Shown here: piece after piece, positions 35,167 to 43,578 of the stretch
How the letters are laid out: each line of letters starts with the position of its first letter
Numbering within the stretch: the first letter of the stretch is position 1
Source: JAGRGG01 sp965217265
Lineage (GTDB): Bacteria; Pseudomonadota; Alphaproteobacteria; Geminicoccales; Geminicoccaceae
Assembly (NCBI GenBank): GCA_965217265.1
Contig: CBDCHP010000011.1
Span: 682,001 to 746,000, forward strand
Direction of reading: 5' to 3'
DNA: 64,000 bases
The notes under the pieces: generated by a model
Told to the model about the DNA's origin: nothing
Seen by the model: only the letters and a program-made list of their open reading frames with translations
Databases searched by the model: none
Program-made: the position numbers and the translations under genes

Positions 35167-35313
35167 GAACGCTTCGCGTCCGCTGCGCGGGGCTTTCTCT
35201 TCTTCTTTTTGCCAGTGTTGACGGAGGTGGCTGGCCGCGGCGCCGAGGGCGGGCCTCGGACAAAGAGAAAAAGAGAAAAAAGAAGGCCGCGCGCCAGCGC
35301 ACGCGAAGCGTTC
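35167..35313. repeat. intergenic inverted-repeat element, copy 8
   Basis: 147 bp placed between the divergent starts of thrS (35074) and tupB (35409). Left arm GAACGCTTCGCGTCCGCTG; centre type one (GTGTTGACGGAGGTGGCTGG); right arm ends CGCACGCGAAGCGTTC. The promoters of both genes must lie in the ~93 bp on either side of it or inside it. Confidence 0.85.
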
Positions 35314-35408
35314 ACACCATACCCCAACCTTGCAAAAACCTGCACGAAGCTGTTTTCTCTCCCGCCGATCCGGCCTATCACCCTTCTCACAACGATCGGG
35401 AGACGGCC

Positions 35409-36104
35409 TTGGCGGCGTTCGGCGACGCGCTCTACCTGCTTGTCTCGGGCGACGCCGACCTATGGGCGATCGTGGCGCTCTCGCTGCGCGTCTCGTTGAG
35501 CGCCGTCCTCCTCGCCTGCCTCGTCGGGATGCCGCTCGGTGCTTGGCTCGGCGTCGTACGCTTTCCCGGCCGCGGCCTCGTCGTCGTCGTCCTCAACACG
35601 CTGATGGGCCTGCCGCCGGTCGTGGTCGGCCTCTTTCTCTACCTTGCCCTCTCGCGCGCGGGGCCCTTGGGCGCGCTCGGCCTCCTCTACACGCCGTCGG
35701 CGATGATCCTGGCCCAGTTCGTCCTGGTGACGCCGATCGTGGCGGCGCTCACCCGCGAGACGATTGAGGGCCTGCACGGCGAGTACGACGAGCAGTTGCG
35801 CTCGCAAGGGCTGGGACGTGCTGCCACGATCGGGACCCTCCTGTTCGACGCCCGCTTCGCCCTGCTCACGGCGGCGCTGGCCGGTTTCGGCCGGGCGATC
35901 GCCGAGGTGGGTGCGGTCGTCATCGTCGGCGGCAACATCAACCATTCGACCCGCGTGATGACGACGACGATCGCGCTGGAGACCTCGAAGGGCAACCTCG
36001 CCTTGGCGCTCGCGCTCGGCGCCGTTCTCATGCTCATAGCACTCGCCGTCACCGCCGCCGCCATGTCCTCGCGCCTGAGCGCTAGGCGCGCCGCCTATGC
36101 TTGA
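35409..36104 (+). CDS. tupB: tungstate ABC transporter permease
   Basis: 231 aa from TTG 35409 (GGGAGA ribosome site 6 nt upstream). Five to six TM helices with the binding-protein-dependent permease motif around residues 135-165 (EQLRSQGLGRAATIGTLLF, the EAA loop), and NINHSTRVMTTTIALETSKGN (split: NINHSTRVMTT), typical of TupB/WtpB-type oxyanion permeases. With TupC and TupA it imports tungstate (or molybdate) across the inner membrane. It overlaps tupC by 8 nt. The order B-C-A is less common than A-B-C. Confidence 0.9.
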   Translation: MAAFGDALYLLVSGDADLWAIVALSLRVSLSAVLLACLVGMPLGAWLGVVRFPGRGLVVVVLNTLMGLPPVVVGLFLYLALSRAGPLGALGLLYTPSAMILAQFVLVTPIVAALTRETIEGLHGEYDEQLRSQGLGRAATIGTLLFDARFALLTAALAGFGRAIAEVGAVVIVGGNINHSTRVMTTTIALETSKGNLALALALGAVLMLIALAVTAAAMSSRLSARRAAYA

Positions 36105-36864
36105 CGTGCCGGGCCAGGGTGCGGGCGGTGCGCCGCCGATCGCGGCGGCGTCGATCTTCCCGCTCGAAGCCCTCGGCCTCGCCTACGCCGCCGACGGCCG
36201 CGCCCTCGTCGGCCCGCTCGACCTTCGCCTCGAAGCGGGCGGGATCACCGCGATCGTCGGCCCGAACGGCGCCGGCAAGAGCCTTCTCCTTCGCCTCCTG
36301 CACGGCCTCCTGCGGCCGAGCGCCGGCCGCGTCGCCTGGAAAGGCAGGCCCGCCGACGCCGGGGTCCAGCGCCGAAGCGCGATGGTCTTCCAGCGCCCCG
36401 TCCTCCTGCGCCGCTCGGCCAAGTCCAACCTGCTGCACGCGCTGCGCCACGGCGGCGTCGCGCGGACCGAACGCCCGGCGCGCGCCGCCGCCGCGCTCGA
36501 AGCCGCGCGCCTTCCCCACCGCGCCGACGTCTCGGCCAGGAGTCTCTCCGGCGGCGAGCAGCAGCGCCTCGCCCTCGCGCGGGCCTTGTGCCTCGACCCT
36601 GCCATCCTCTTTCTCGACGAGCCGACGTCGAGCCTCGACCCGCACGCGACCGCCTTGATCGAGACGCGGCTGGAGGCGGCGCGCGAAGCCGGCGTCACGG
36701 TCGTCCTCGTCACGCACGATCTGGGCCAAGCCCGTCGCCTCGCCGATACGGTCGCCGTCATGCACCGCGGCCGGATCGTCGAGCGGGCATCGGCCGCGAC
36801 CTTCTTCGCCGACCCTAAGTCGGCCGAGGCCCGCGCCTTCGTCGAGGGCCGCCTCGTCCTTTGA
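36097..36864 (+). CDS. tupC: tungstate ABC transporter ATPase
   Basis: 255 aa. Walker A GPNGAGKSL (about residues 54-62, with L after Ser in place of the usual Thr), Q-loop MVFQRPVLLRRSAKSN, signature LSGGEQQR, Walker B ILFLDEPTSSLD and H-loop LVTHDLGQAR. VFQRPVLLRRS is characteristic of tungstate/phosphate-type ATPases. No C-terminal TOBE/MOP domain is present, as expected for TupC rather than ModC. It is translated in coupling with tupB and is 22 bp upstream of tupA. Confidence 0.9.
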   Translation: MLDVPGQGAGGAPPIAAASIFPLEALGLAYAADGRALVGPLDLRLEAGGITAIVGPNGAGKSLLLRLLHGLLRPSAGRVAWKGRPADAGVQRRSAMVFQRPVLLRRSAKSNLLHALRHGGVARTERPARAAAALEAARLPHRADVSARSLSGGEQQRLALARALCLDPAILFLDEPTSSLDPHATALIETRLEAAREAGVTVVLVTHDLGQARRLADTVAVMHRGRIVERASAATFFADPKSAEARAFVEGRLVL

Positions 36865-36886
36865 CCACCAACCAAGGAAACGCGCC

Positions 36887-37708
36887 GTGCGAGCTTACGC
36901 CCCTGCCCTCCTCGCCGCCCTCCTCGCCGCAGGTGCGGCGCACGCATCCGAGGGCTCGATCCTGATCCAATCGACGACCTCGACGCAGAACTCGGGCCTG
37001 TTCGATGCGATCCTGCCCGCGTTCGAGCAGGCGAGCGGCATCGATACCCGCGTCGTCGCCGTCGGCACCGGCCAAGCCTTGAAGAACGCCGAGAACTGCG
37101 ACGGCGACGTCCTCTTCGTCCACGCCAAGCCGAGCGAGGAGCAGTTCGTCGCGGCCGGCTACGGCGTCGAACGGTTCGACGTCATGTACAACGACTTCAT
37201 CATCGTCGGCCCGCCCGCCGACCCTGCGGGCGTCAAGGGCATGACCGACGCCCCGGCCGCCTTGAAGAAGATCGCCGAGACCAGAGCGCCGTTCGCGTCG
37301 CGCGGCGACGACAGCGGCACCAACAAAGCCGAGTTGAAGCTCTGGAACGAGGCCGGCGTCGATCCCACCGGGGATAGCGGCGGCTGGTACCGCGAGACCG
37401 GCTCCGGCATGGGCGCCACCCTCAACACCGCCATCGGCATGGGTGCTTACACCCTCACCGATCGCGGCACCTGGATCGGCTTCGCCAACAAGGCCGACTT
37501 CACTATCGACGTTGAGGGCGACGAGGCCCTGTTCAACCAGTACGGCGTCATTCAGGTCAGCCCCGAGCACTGCGGAAACGTCAACGCCGAGGGCGCCAAG
37601 ACCTTCGTCGACTGGATCACGAGCAAAAATGGCCAGGACGCCATCGCCGGCTATAAGCTGGGCGGCCAGCAACTGTTCTTCCCCAACAGCAAGGCGGCGT
37701 CGGGGTGA
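36887..37708 (+). CDS. tupA: tungstate-binding periplasmic protein
   Basis: 273 aa from GTG 36887 with a signal peptide (residues 1-20, AHAS). TupA signatures: LIQSTTSTQNSGLFD at the mature N-terminus (the TTSTxxSG oxyanion loop) and SRGDDSGTNKAELKLW (second binding loop). A Cys pair (NAENCDGD and SPEHCGN) may form a disulfide. It captures WO4 in the periplasm for TupBC. Tungsten enzymes such as some formate or aldehyde oxidoreductases are implied elsewhere in the genome. Confidence 0.92.
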   Translation: MRAYAPALLAALLAAGAAHASEGSILIQSTTSTQNSGLFDAILPAFEQASGIDTRVVAVGTGQALKNAENCDGDVLFVHAKPSEEQFVAAGYGVERFDVMYNDFIIVGPPADPAGVKGMTDAPAALKKIAETRAPFASRGDDSGTNKAELKLWNEAGVDPTGDSGGWYRETGSGMGATLNTAIGMGAYTLTDRGTWIGFANKADFTIDVEGDEALFNQYGVIQVSPEHCGNVNAEGAKTFVDWITSKNGQDAIAGYKLGGQQLFFPNSKAASG

Positions 37709-37711
37709 GGT

Positions 37712-37790
37712 GAACGCTGCGCGTCCGCTGGCGCGGGGCCTCTTTTTCTTCTTTTTTGCAAGTTTGGCCGGGGCCGGCTTCAAGTGTTGG
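37712..37790. repeat. intergenic inverted-repeat element, copy 9 (left half only)
   Basis: Left arm GAACGCTGCGCGTCCGCTGG plus T tract and the start of a type-three centre (AGTTTGGCCGGGGCCGGCTT), beginning 4 nt after the tupA stop. The right arm is missing; the sequence changes to unrelated DNA at about 37785, at the edge of the island that carries the STAND system. Confidence 0.75.
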
Positions 37791-37870
37791 TGCCACACCA
37801 CGGCAGCACCGGCCATCTTAGGTAATGGGTCATTCAAGAGAGCCTGACTGCCCCGACCTCCACGAATGTC

Positions 37871-37893
37871 ACCCTCCGGCTCGACCGGAGGGT
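37871..37893. repeat. single REP-like hairpin
   Basis: ACCCTCCGG-CTCGA-CCGGAGGGT, a perfect 9-bp stem, preceded by TGTC and followed by CCACT. It is of the same general type as the ends of the REP pairs at 8.1 and 41.3 kb but stands alone. It may also terminate tup transcription. Confidence 0.55.
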
Positions 37894-38005
37894 CCACTAC
37901 CGCCGCAAGATGCTTTTTCGCTTGAAAGACGCACACCTTGCCAACGTAATAGTTGCAGCATCTGCTTTCATTTATTAACCTTAAGGGCAAGCGAGAGGGT
38001 GATTT

Positions 38006-38206
38006 ATGCCGACCGATACGTTTTGGACGTGGCCTACTTTTTGGGTAATCATCACGTTAGTTGTGATGATCGTCATCGGTATCTTGACACTGCGTCGTGA
38101 CAAGCGCGCACCCGAACGGCAACAGACCACCACCGCCGACCGCGGCGGCATCGCCTCCGGCCGGGACACCAACGTCTCGATTGGCCGCAGAGAAGACCGG
38201 CAATGA
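38006..38206 (+). CDS. small membrane protein with C-terminal GGIASGRDTN motif (putative effector)
   Basis: 66 aa. One TM helix (about residues 10-29, WVIITLVVMIVIGILTL), a basic stop-transfer (RRDKR), a short polar linker and a C-terminal motif GGIASGRDTNVSIG at residues 47-60. GAGAGGGTG lies before the ATG. The stop overlaps the next gene's start (ATGA), and the motif recurs at the N-terminus of that STAND protein. I do not recognise a family. The layout (membrane domain, then a motif shared with a neighbouring NLR-like protein) suggests an effector recruited by motif-motif assembly; this is inference. Confidence 0.65.
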   Translation: MPTDTFWTWPTFWVIITLVVMIVIGILTLRRDKRAPERQQTTTADRGGIASGRDTNVSIGRREDRQ

Positions 38207-38267
38207 TCTGGCGCGGCAACACGACGGTTGAGGCACGCGACGGCGGCATCGCCTCCGGCCGGGACAC
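38143..38267 (+). repeat. 27-bp direct repeat spanning the membrane-protein/STAND junction
   Basis: Identical 27-bp copies lie at 38143-38169 and 38241-38267 (starting CGGCGGCATCGCCTCCGGCC), 98 bp apart. The first encodes the C-terminal GGIASGRDTN of the small membrane protein and the second the N-terminal GGIASGRDTN of the STAND protein. Both are in frame for their gene, so the motif was duplicated or homogenised at DNA level. Confidence 0.9.
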
Positions 38268-39908
38268 GAACATCGACATCCACATCCACGAAGTGCACCA
38301 GACTGCCAAAGCCGCCTTCGCCGTCCCATCGCCCGTCAACGACTTCACCGGCCGTGTAGCCGAGTTGGAGCGCGTTGTCCGAGGCCTACGTGGCGGCGGC
38401 ACCGCCATGATCACCGCCTCCGTCTCCGGCATGGGCGGCGTCGGCAAGACCCAACTCGCGCAGGCGGCAGCGCAGCGTCTCGCCGATGTCTACCCCGACG
38501 GCCAAATCCTGATCGACCTCTTCGGCACCACCGACCCGCTCACGCCTGAGCGTGCCATGAGCGATGTCATCCAGGCGCTCGATCCGCAAGCCAAGCCGCC
38601 CGACGCGCCCGGCCCCCTGCATTCGGCCTACGCCGGCGCGCTGAGGGGCAAGCGCCTGCTCCTTGTCCTAGACAATGCTGAGAACGGTGCGCAGGTGCAG
38701 CCGCTCCTCCCTGGTCCGCCTACGGGCGTCATCGTTACCTCGCGTCAGACGCTCAGCTTGCCGGGCGCCACGCCTGTCCCGCTCGACACCCTGACGCGTG
38801 GCGAAGCCGTACAACTCTTGGCCGGGATGCTGCCGGACGCCAAAGTCGCCGACCTCGACAGGCTCGCCGAAGCCTGCGGCGACCTGCCCTTGGCGCTGCG
38901 CCTCGCCGGCAGCTACCTTGCCGAGATGAGCGGAAGCGTTACCGATTATCTCTCGGACTTGGCTGAGGCTAGACTCGATCGTTTCGAGGCAGACGCATCC
39001 GACATCGGTCGGAATGACCTGAACGTCCGCCGGATCCTGGGCTACAGCATCGTACTGCTTGAACGCGATGCTTCTGACCTCGCCGCCCGCTGGCGGAGTC
39101 TCGCTGTCTTCCCTACCGATTTTGACGCGGATGCGGCGGCGGCGGTATGGGCGTGCGAGGCTAAGGACGCTCGGCGCGAGGTTGCACGGCTGGTACGGCG
39201 CAGTCTCGTCAACCACGACGCCGGCACGACACGCTACAGGCTGCACGATTTGCTGCGCGATACAGCTAGAGCAACGGTTGATCATGCTTTGCTTGCAGTC
39301 TCGGAACGTAGACATGCAGCCTATTTTGCTGAATTAATTGGTTTTGCTAATCATATTTACGACAATGTAGACGAATTAAAGGGCTTAATTCTTTTTGATT
39401 TAGAAAGGAAAAATATAGAATCAGGACGTAAGCATGCAAAAACGCATATGGTAGAAGACAATAATTCTAGAAAAGCATTGTGGCTTTATGCTTTACATGG
39501 CGCAAATGTTGTTGACATACGCTTGACACGTCAACAGGAATATGAATGGCTTAAAGATGGTTATGCAGCCGCGCGTGATGCGGATGATATTTCTATGATA
39601 GCTGATTGTGCTAACAATTTTGCTTCTGTTGCTGTAAGAATGGGCAGAGAAGAGGAAGCAAATCATTTTTTCTGCGAGGCTTTGTCATGTTATGATAAAC
39701 TGAGAGATATTTCTAAGATAGTTTCTACTAAGTATAATTATGCTACGTTCTTTAAAGACATAGGCTGCGTAAAAATCGCGAGGGAAGAAGCCCAAAAAGC
39801 TGAAATCGTATTGTATGAAAATATCGATAACCTCTCACTAAAGACAATTGCAAATTGCCGTATCCTTCATTGCATGATATTAGCTTCATACCATGATGAA
39901 AAAGAGGA

Positions 39909-40686
39909 GAGGGTCTCAGGCTAGCATAGACCGGAGGTCGCCGATCTTGTCGTTGCCGCCGAAGCGGGCGAACAGCGCGATCGAGGCGTCCACCATGCGC
40001 ACGGCCTTGGAGACCACGATCGACCGGCGCCGAAAGCGGGCGAGCCAGTGCCGCTGGCGGGCGTGGTCGCGCTCGATGCCGTGGGTCTCCTTTTTGCCGA
40101 CGTAGAGCCGGCCTTGGGGGATCGCCTTCTCGTAGGCGGCCCAGTCGTCGGTGCAGTAGAGCCGCACGCCCCAGCGCTTCAGGCGCTTGAGAAGGCGTTC
40201 AAGGGTGGCTCGGTCACGACCCCCCAGCTCCCAGTCGATGAGCCGTCCCGTAGCACGATCCCGAGCCTTCCAGACCCACAGCTTGTTCGGCTTTTTTTGA
40301 GGTAGTGCCACATCTCGTCCAGCTCGACCACGACGGCACGGCCTTCGGGCTCGGGCTTTTGCGCGTAGACTTCCGCAAAGCGCTCGATCCAGGCCTGCAC
40401 CGTGGGGGTCGACACCCCGAGCAGCTTGGCGGTGCGGTTCATCGAGACGCCGCTGAGGTAGAGCAGCACCGCTTCCACCTTGAGCCGCAGCGGCATCCCG
40501 CGCGGCGGGGTGTCGGTGAAGTTCAGCCCGCAGCCCTTGCAGCGGTAGCGTTGCTTGCCGCGCATGAACCCGTTCTTGACGTGCTCCTCGCCCCCGCACC
40601 CCTTGCACCGTAGCCCCATCCAACCCGCCCCGTCCGCCGTTCCCTGGCCGACGGATATGGGCGGTCTATGCCAAGCTCAAACCCTC
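39909..40686 (-). mobile_element. IS1-family insertion sequence
   Basis: 778 bp. Terminal inverted repeats begin GAGGGTCTCAGGCTAGCATA at the left and GAGGGTTTGAGCTTGGCATA at the right (reverse strand), then both continue GACCG. An 8-bp target duplication AAAGAGGA flanks it (39901-39908 and 40687-40694). Length, ends, target size and the frameshifted two-frame transposase all fit IS1. Its GC is high, unlike the AT-rich DNA it entered. The intact target duplication and restorable host frame show a recent insertion. Confidence 0.95.
39916..40619 (-). CDS. IS1-family transposase InsAB' (programmed frameshift)
   Basis: The first frame starts at ATG 40619 and encodes a zinc ribbon (CKGCGGEEHVKNG, YRCKGCGLNFTD), an HTH (SMNRTAKLLGVSTPTVQAWI) and the first catalytic Asp (VELDEMWHYLKK). 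At a run of seven A (40292-40298, reverse strand) a -1 shift joins the second frame: KKPNKLWVWKARDR, CTDDWAAYEKAIP (second Asp) and THGIERDHARQRHW (catalytic Glu), ending at 39916. Without the shift the first frame ends at 40179, giving a 146-aa InsA-like repressor. All catalytic residues are kept, so it is probably active. Confidence 0.92.
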
Positions 40687-41049
40687 AAAGAGGAATTTGA
40701 TAAAGCAATAAACTGTACACATTCAGCGCTAAATATTTTTGTAAACAGCGAGTTTGCTTCGAGAATACAAGGCATATTATTTGGAAATTTAGCTAATGCA
40801 TATGGTAAAAGCGGTTTATCCAATAGGGCAAAAAGATATGCTAAAAAACAATTAATGATAGGTGAAATAATCGGCGATCCGCTCTGTATGGCAGATGCTT
40901 CACATCTTATAGCCAAATATGATGCAACAATTGGTAATTTCAAAAAAGCAAGCATGACCGCTGCACAGTCTAAAAATATTTATAAGAGCTATGGATACAT
41001 TGACTACGAAAAAGTCGACGAGTTCCTTGAACAGATTGGACCATTATAA

Positions 41050-41605
41050 TATATTGATCAAAGCAAATGTGCTTTATACTTAACTCATGTTGCGTTCTTG
41101 AAATCTCTGGCAAATTAGGTTGTACTATTAATGCCTAAAATGATATAAGTTGGATTTTACGTTTGCAAGGAAGATGTGCCGGCTGTTACAGCGGTAATGA
41201 GACGGCAAGACGCCTGGGACGGTGGCACGCGACCACCCTGGACCCCCGATCAAGTCGGGGGTGACAATATAAGAGCGCGCCGGAGCGCCGTTATTCTACT
41301 TTGCTCGATGCTCAGTCAAAACCGCCCCCTCCTGTCATCCCGGACTTGATCGGGGATCCAGGGATGAAACGCGAAGCGTTTCATGGGGAAAAGCGGCCTC
41401 ATAGGGCCTTCGATACGTCGCGTCATCGCAGGGTTGTGTTTCCCCATCGGGCCCGGTCTCATAAGCATTGGCCGCGCGACGATCGCCGACGCCGTCCATC
41501 TCCCATTACCTATACTGGAATGAACCGTTCGCGCTGCCCCCGCCCAACCACCGGCCGTGCGAAAAGGGTGAAATTACCGAACGAACCCGAGCCGCTTTCC
41601 ACCCC
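41050..41605. other. 556-bp gap: AT-rich tail of the island, then REP pair
   Basis: 41050-41170 is AT-rich and continues the island's composition. 41170-41232 returns to normal GC. A REP pair occupies 41233-41366. The remaining 240 bp up to the lepA stop codon (41606) show no convincing gene, repeat or operator. The switch in composition at about 41170 is a plausible right boundary of the transferred segment. Confidence 0.6.
41233..41366. repeat. REP-pair (REPIN-like) element, copy 2
   Basis: 134 bp. The left end CCACCCTGGACCCCCGATC and the right end (reverse strand) CATCCCTGGATCCCCGATC face each other; the left hairpin is ACCCCCGATCAAGTCGGGGGT in form (8-bp arms). It shares AAACCGCCCCCTCCTGTCA with copy 1 at 8.1 kb. 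The TCCCGGACTTGATCGGGGATCC core is the alphaproteobacterial REP type, here split as TCCCGGACTTGATC and GGGGATCC. Confidence 0.75.
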
Positions 41606-43405
41606 TCAGCTATCCATCTTGAGCGCGGCGAGGAAGGCTTCTTGCGGGATCTCGACGTTGCCGATGTTGCGCATCCGCTTCTTGCCGGCCTTCTGCTTTT
41701 CCAGGAGCTTGCGCTTCCTGGTGATGTCGCCGCCGTAGCACTTGGCAGTGACGTCTTTTCTGAACGCCGAGACGGTCTCGCGGGCGATGACCTTGCCGCC
41801 GATCGCGGCTTGAATCGCGATCTTGAACATCTGCCGCGGGATCAGGTCTTTAAGCTTCTCGCACAGGCCCCGCCCGCGCTTCTCGGCCATCGTCCGGTGC
41901 ACGATGAGGGCGAGGCTATCGACCGGGTCGGCGTTGACCAGGAGCGTGAGCTTGACCAGATCGCTCTCGCCGTAGCCGTCAAGCTGGTAGTCGAAGCTGG
42001 CGTAGCCGCGGCTGATCGACTTCAAGCGATCGTAGAAGTCGTAGACGACCTCGTTCAAGGGGAGACGGTAGACCAGGAGGGCCCGCTGGCCGACGTAGGT
42101 CAATTCTAGCTGAACGCCGCGCTTTTCCGTGCAGAGGTCGAGGACACGGCCCAGGTAATCGTCCGGGACCATGATGCTGGCCTTGATCCAGGGCTCCTCG
42201 ATGAAGTCGATCTTGACCGGGTCGGGGTAGTCGACCGGGTTGTGCAGTTCCTGCACCGTGCCGTCGGTGAGGTGGACGCGGTAGACGACCGAGGGGGCGG
42301 TCAGGACGAGGTCGAGGTCGAACTCGCGGTCCAGGCGCTCTTGGATGATCTCCAGGTGGAGGAGGCCTAAGAAACCGCAGCGAAAGCCTAAGCCCAGCGC
42401 GCTCGAACTCTCCGGCTCGTACTCGAAGCTGGCGTCGTTGAGGCGCAGCTTACCGAGCGCGTCGCGTAAGGAGTCGAAGTCGGCCGCGTCGGCCGGGAAC
42501 ATGCCGCAGAACACGACCGGCTGCGAGGGACGAAAGCCGGCCAGCGGTTCGCTCGCCGGCCGCTTCTCCTCGGTGATCGTGTCGCCGACGCGGGTCTCGG
42601 CGATGTCCTTGACGCCGGCCGTGATGAAGCCGACCTCGCCCGGCCCCAAGGTCTCGGCCAAGAGGGGCTTGGGCGTGAAGACGCCGACCCGATCGACGGT
42701 GCGGGTCGCGCGCGTGCCCATCATCAAGAGCTTCGAGCCCTTGCGGATCACGCCCTCGCGGACGCGGATCAGCGTCACGACGCCCAAGTAGGCGTCGTAC
42801 CAGCTATCGACGATGAGGGCACGTAGAGGCGCCTCGGCGTCGCCCGTGGGTGCGGGCAGGCGGGCCGCGATCGCCTCCAGCACCTCGTCGACGCCGAGCC
42901 CCGTCTTGGCCGAGATCATCAAGGCGTCCGAGGCGTCCAGGCCGACGATGTCCTCGATCTGCCCCTTGACCCGGTCGGGCTCGGCCGCGGCTAAGTCGAT
43001 CTTGTTCAACACCGGCACGATCTCGTGGTCGGCCTCGATCGCCTGGTAGGCGTTGGCGAGCGTCTGCGCCTCGACCCCTTGCGTCGCGTCGACGACGAGG
43101 AGCGAGCCCTCGCAGGCGCGCAAGGAGCGGCTGACCTCGTAGGAGAAGTCGACGTGGCCGGGGGTGTCGATCAGGTTGAAGATGTAGTCCTTGCCGTCTT
43201 TTCCAGTGTAGCGCAGGCGCACGGTCTGCGCCTTGATCGTGATGCCGCGCTCGCGCTCAATGTCCATCGAGTCGAGCACTTGGCTGTGCATCTCGCGCTC
43301 GGCGAGGCCGCCGCACTCCTGGATCAGCCGGTCGGCGAGCGTCGACTTGCCGTGGTCGATGTGGGCGATGATGGCGAAGTTGCGGATGTGGCTGAGATCG
43401 GTCAT
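41606..43405 (-). CDS. lepA: elongation factor 4 (back-translocase LepA)
   Basis: 599 aa from ATG 43405 (MTDLSHIRNFAIIAHIDHGK). GTPase domain with G1 AHIDHGKST, G2 RGIT, G3 DTPGH, G4 NKID; domain 2; EF-G-like domains III and V; and the LepA-specific C-terminal domain ending PQEAFLAALKMDS, with ITRKRKLLEKQKAGKKRM typical of the family. It acts on stalled or mis-translocated ribosomes. No signal peptidase gene follows, in contrast to the E. coli lepAB operon. Repeat copy 10 lies 22 bp upstream of the start. Confidence 0.97.
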   Translation of the reverse strand: MTDLSHIRNFAIIAHIDHGKSTLADRLIQECGGLAEREMHSQVLDSMDIERERGITIKAQTVRLRYTGKDGKDYIFNLIDTPGHVDFSYEVSRSLRACEGSLLVVDATQGVEAQTLANAYQAIEADHEIVPVLNKIDLAAAEPDRVKGQIEDIVGLDASDALMISAKTGLGVDEVLEAIAARLPAPTGDAEAPLRALIVDSWYDAYLGVVTLIRVREGVIRKGSKLLMMGTRATRTVDRVGVFTPKPLLAETLGPGEVGFITAGVKDIAETRVGDTITEEKRPASEPLAGFRPSQPVVFCGMFPADAADFDSLRDALGKLRLNDASFEYEPESSSALGLGFRCGFLGLLHLEIIQERLDREFDLDLVLTAPSVVYRVHLTDGTVQELHNPVDYPDPVKIDFIEEPWIKASIMVPDDYLGRVLDLCTEKRGVQLELTYVGQRALLVYRLPLNEVVYDFYDRLKSISRGYASFDYQLDGYGESDLVKLTLLVNADPVDSLALIVHRTMAEKRGRGLCEKLKDLIPRQMFKIAIQAAIGGKVIARETVSAFRKDVTAKCYGGDITRKRKLLEKQKAGKKRMRNIGNVEIPQEAFLAALKMDS

Positions 43406-43426
43406 CGACCCTCTGTATTGCTGAGT

Positions 43427-43578
43427 GAACGCTTCGCGTTGCGCTCGCCGCGCAGGCTTTTTCTTTTCTTTTTGCAAGTGTTAACGAAGGTGGCTAGCCG
43501 CAACGCCGAGGGCAAGTCTCGAACAAAAAGTAAAAAAGACAAGGGAAAGGCCGCGCGCCCAGCGCACGCGAAGCGTTC
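43427..43578. repeat. intergenic inverted-repeat element, copy 10
   Basis: 152 bp filling the space between the pheT stop (its TGA at 43577-43579 forms the right end) and the lepA start (22 bp away), both genes on the minus strand. Left arm GAACGCTTCGCGTTGCGCTC; centre type one (GTGTTAACGAAGGTGGCTAG); right arm ends CGCACGCGAAGCGTTC. lepA must be transcribed from inside or through it. Confidence 0.85.

Larger units (their letters stand above)
38203..41049 (+). pseudogene. STAND (NB-ARC) NTPase with TPR sensor, interrupted by IS1-family element
   Basis: Without the insertion (39909-40686 plus one 8-bp target copy) the frame is continuous from ATG 38203 to TAA 41049, 686 aa. Order: motif GGIASGRDTN (residues 14-23); NB-ARC with P-loop GMGGVGKTQLA (76-86), Walker B LLLVLDNAE (152-160), VIVTSRQ sensor and CGDLPLALRLAGSYLA (225-240); winged-helix region (about 265-365); then a TPR-like helical sensor. 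Up to about codon 365 the GC is high; beyond it the DNA is strongly AT-rich, so the gene is a mosaic. The split product would lack the end of the sensor. STAND proteins are switch-like NTPases often used in phage defence or regulated cell death. Confidence 0.8.

Noticed and set aside
41301..41738. 145-codon plus-strand frame before lepA
   Set aside because: Runs through a REP sequence and then antisense to lepA; no protein character.
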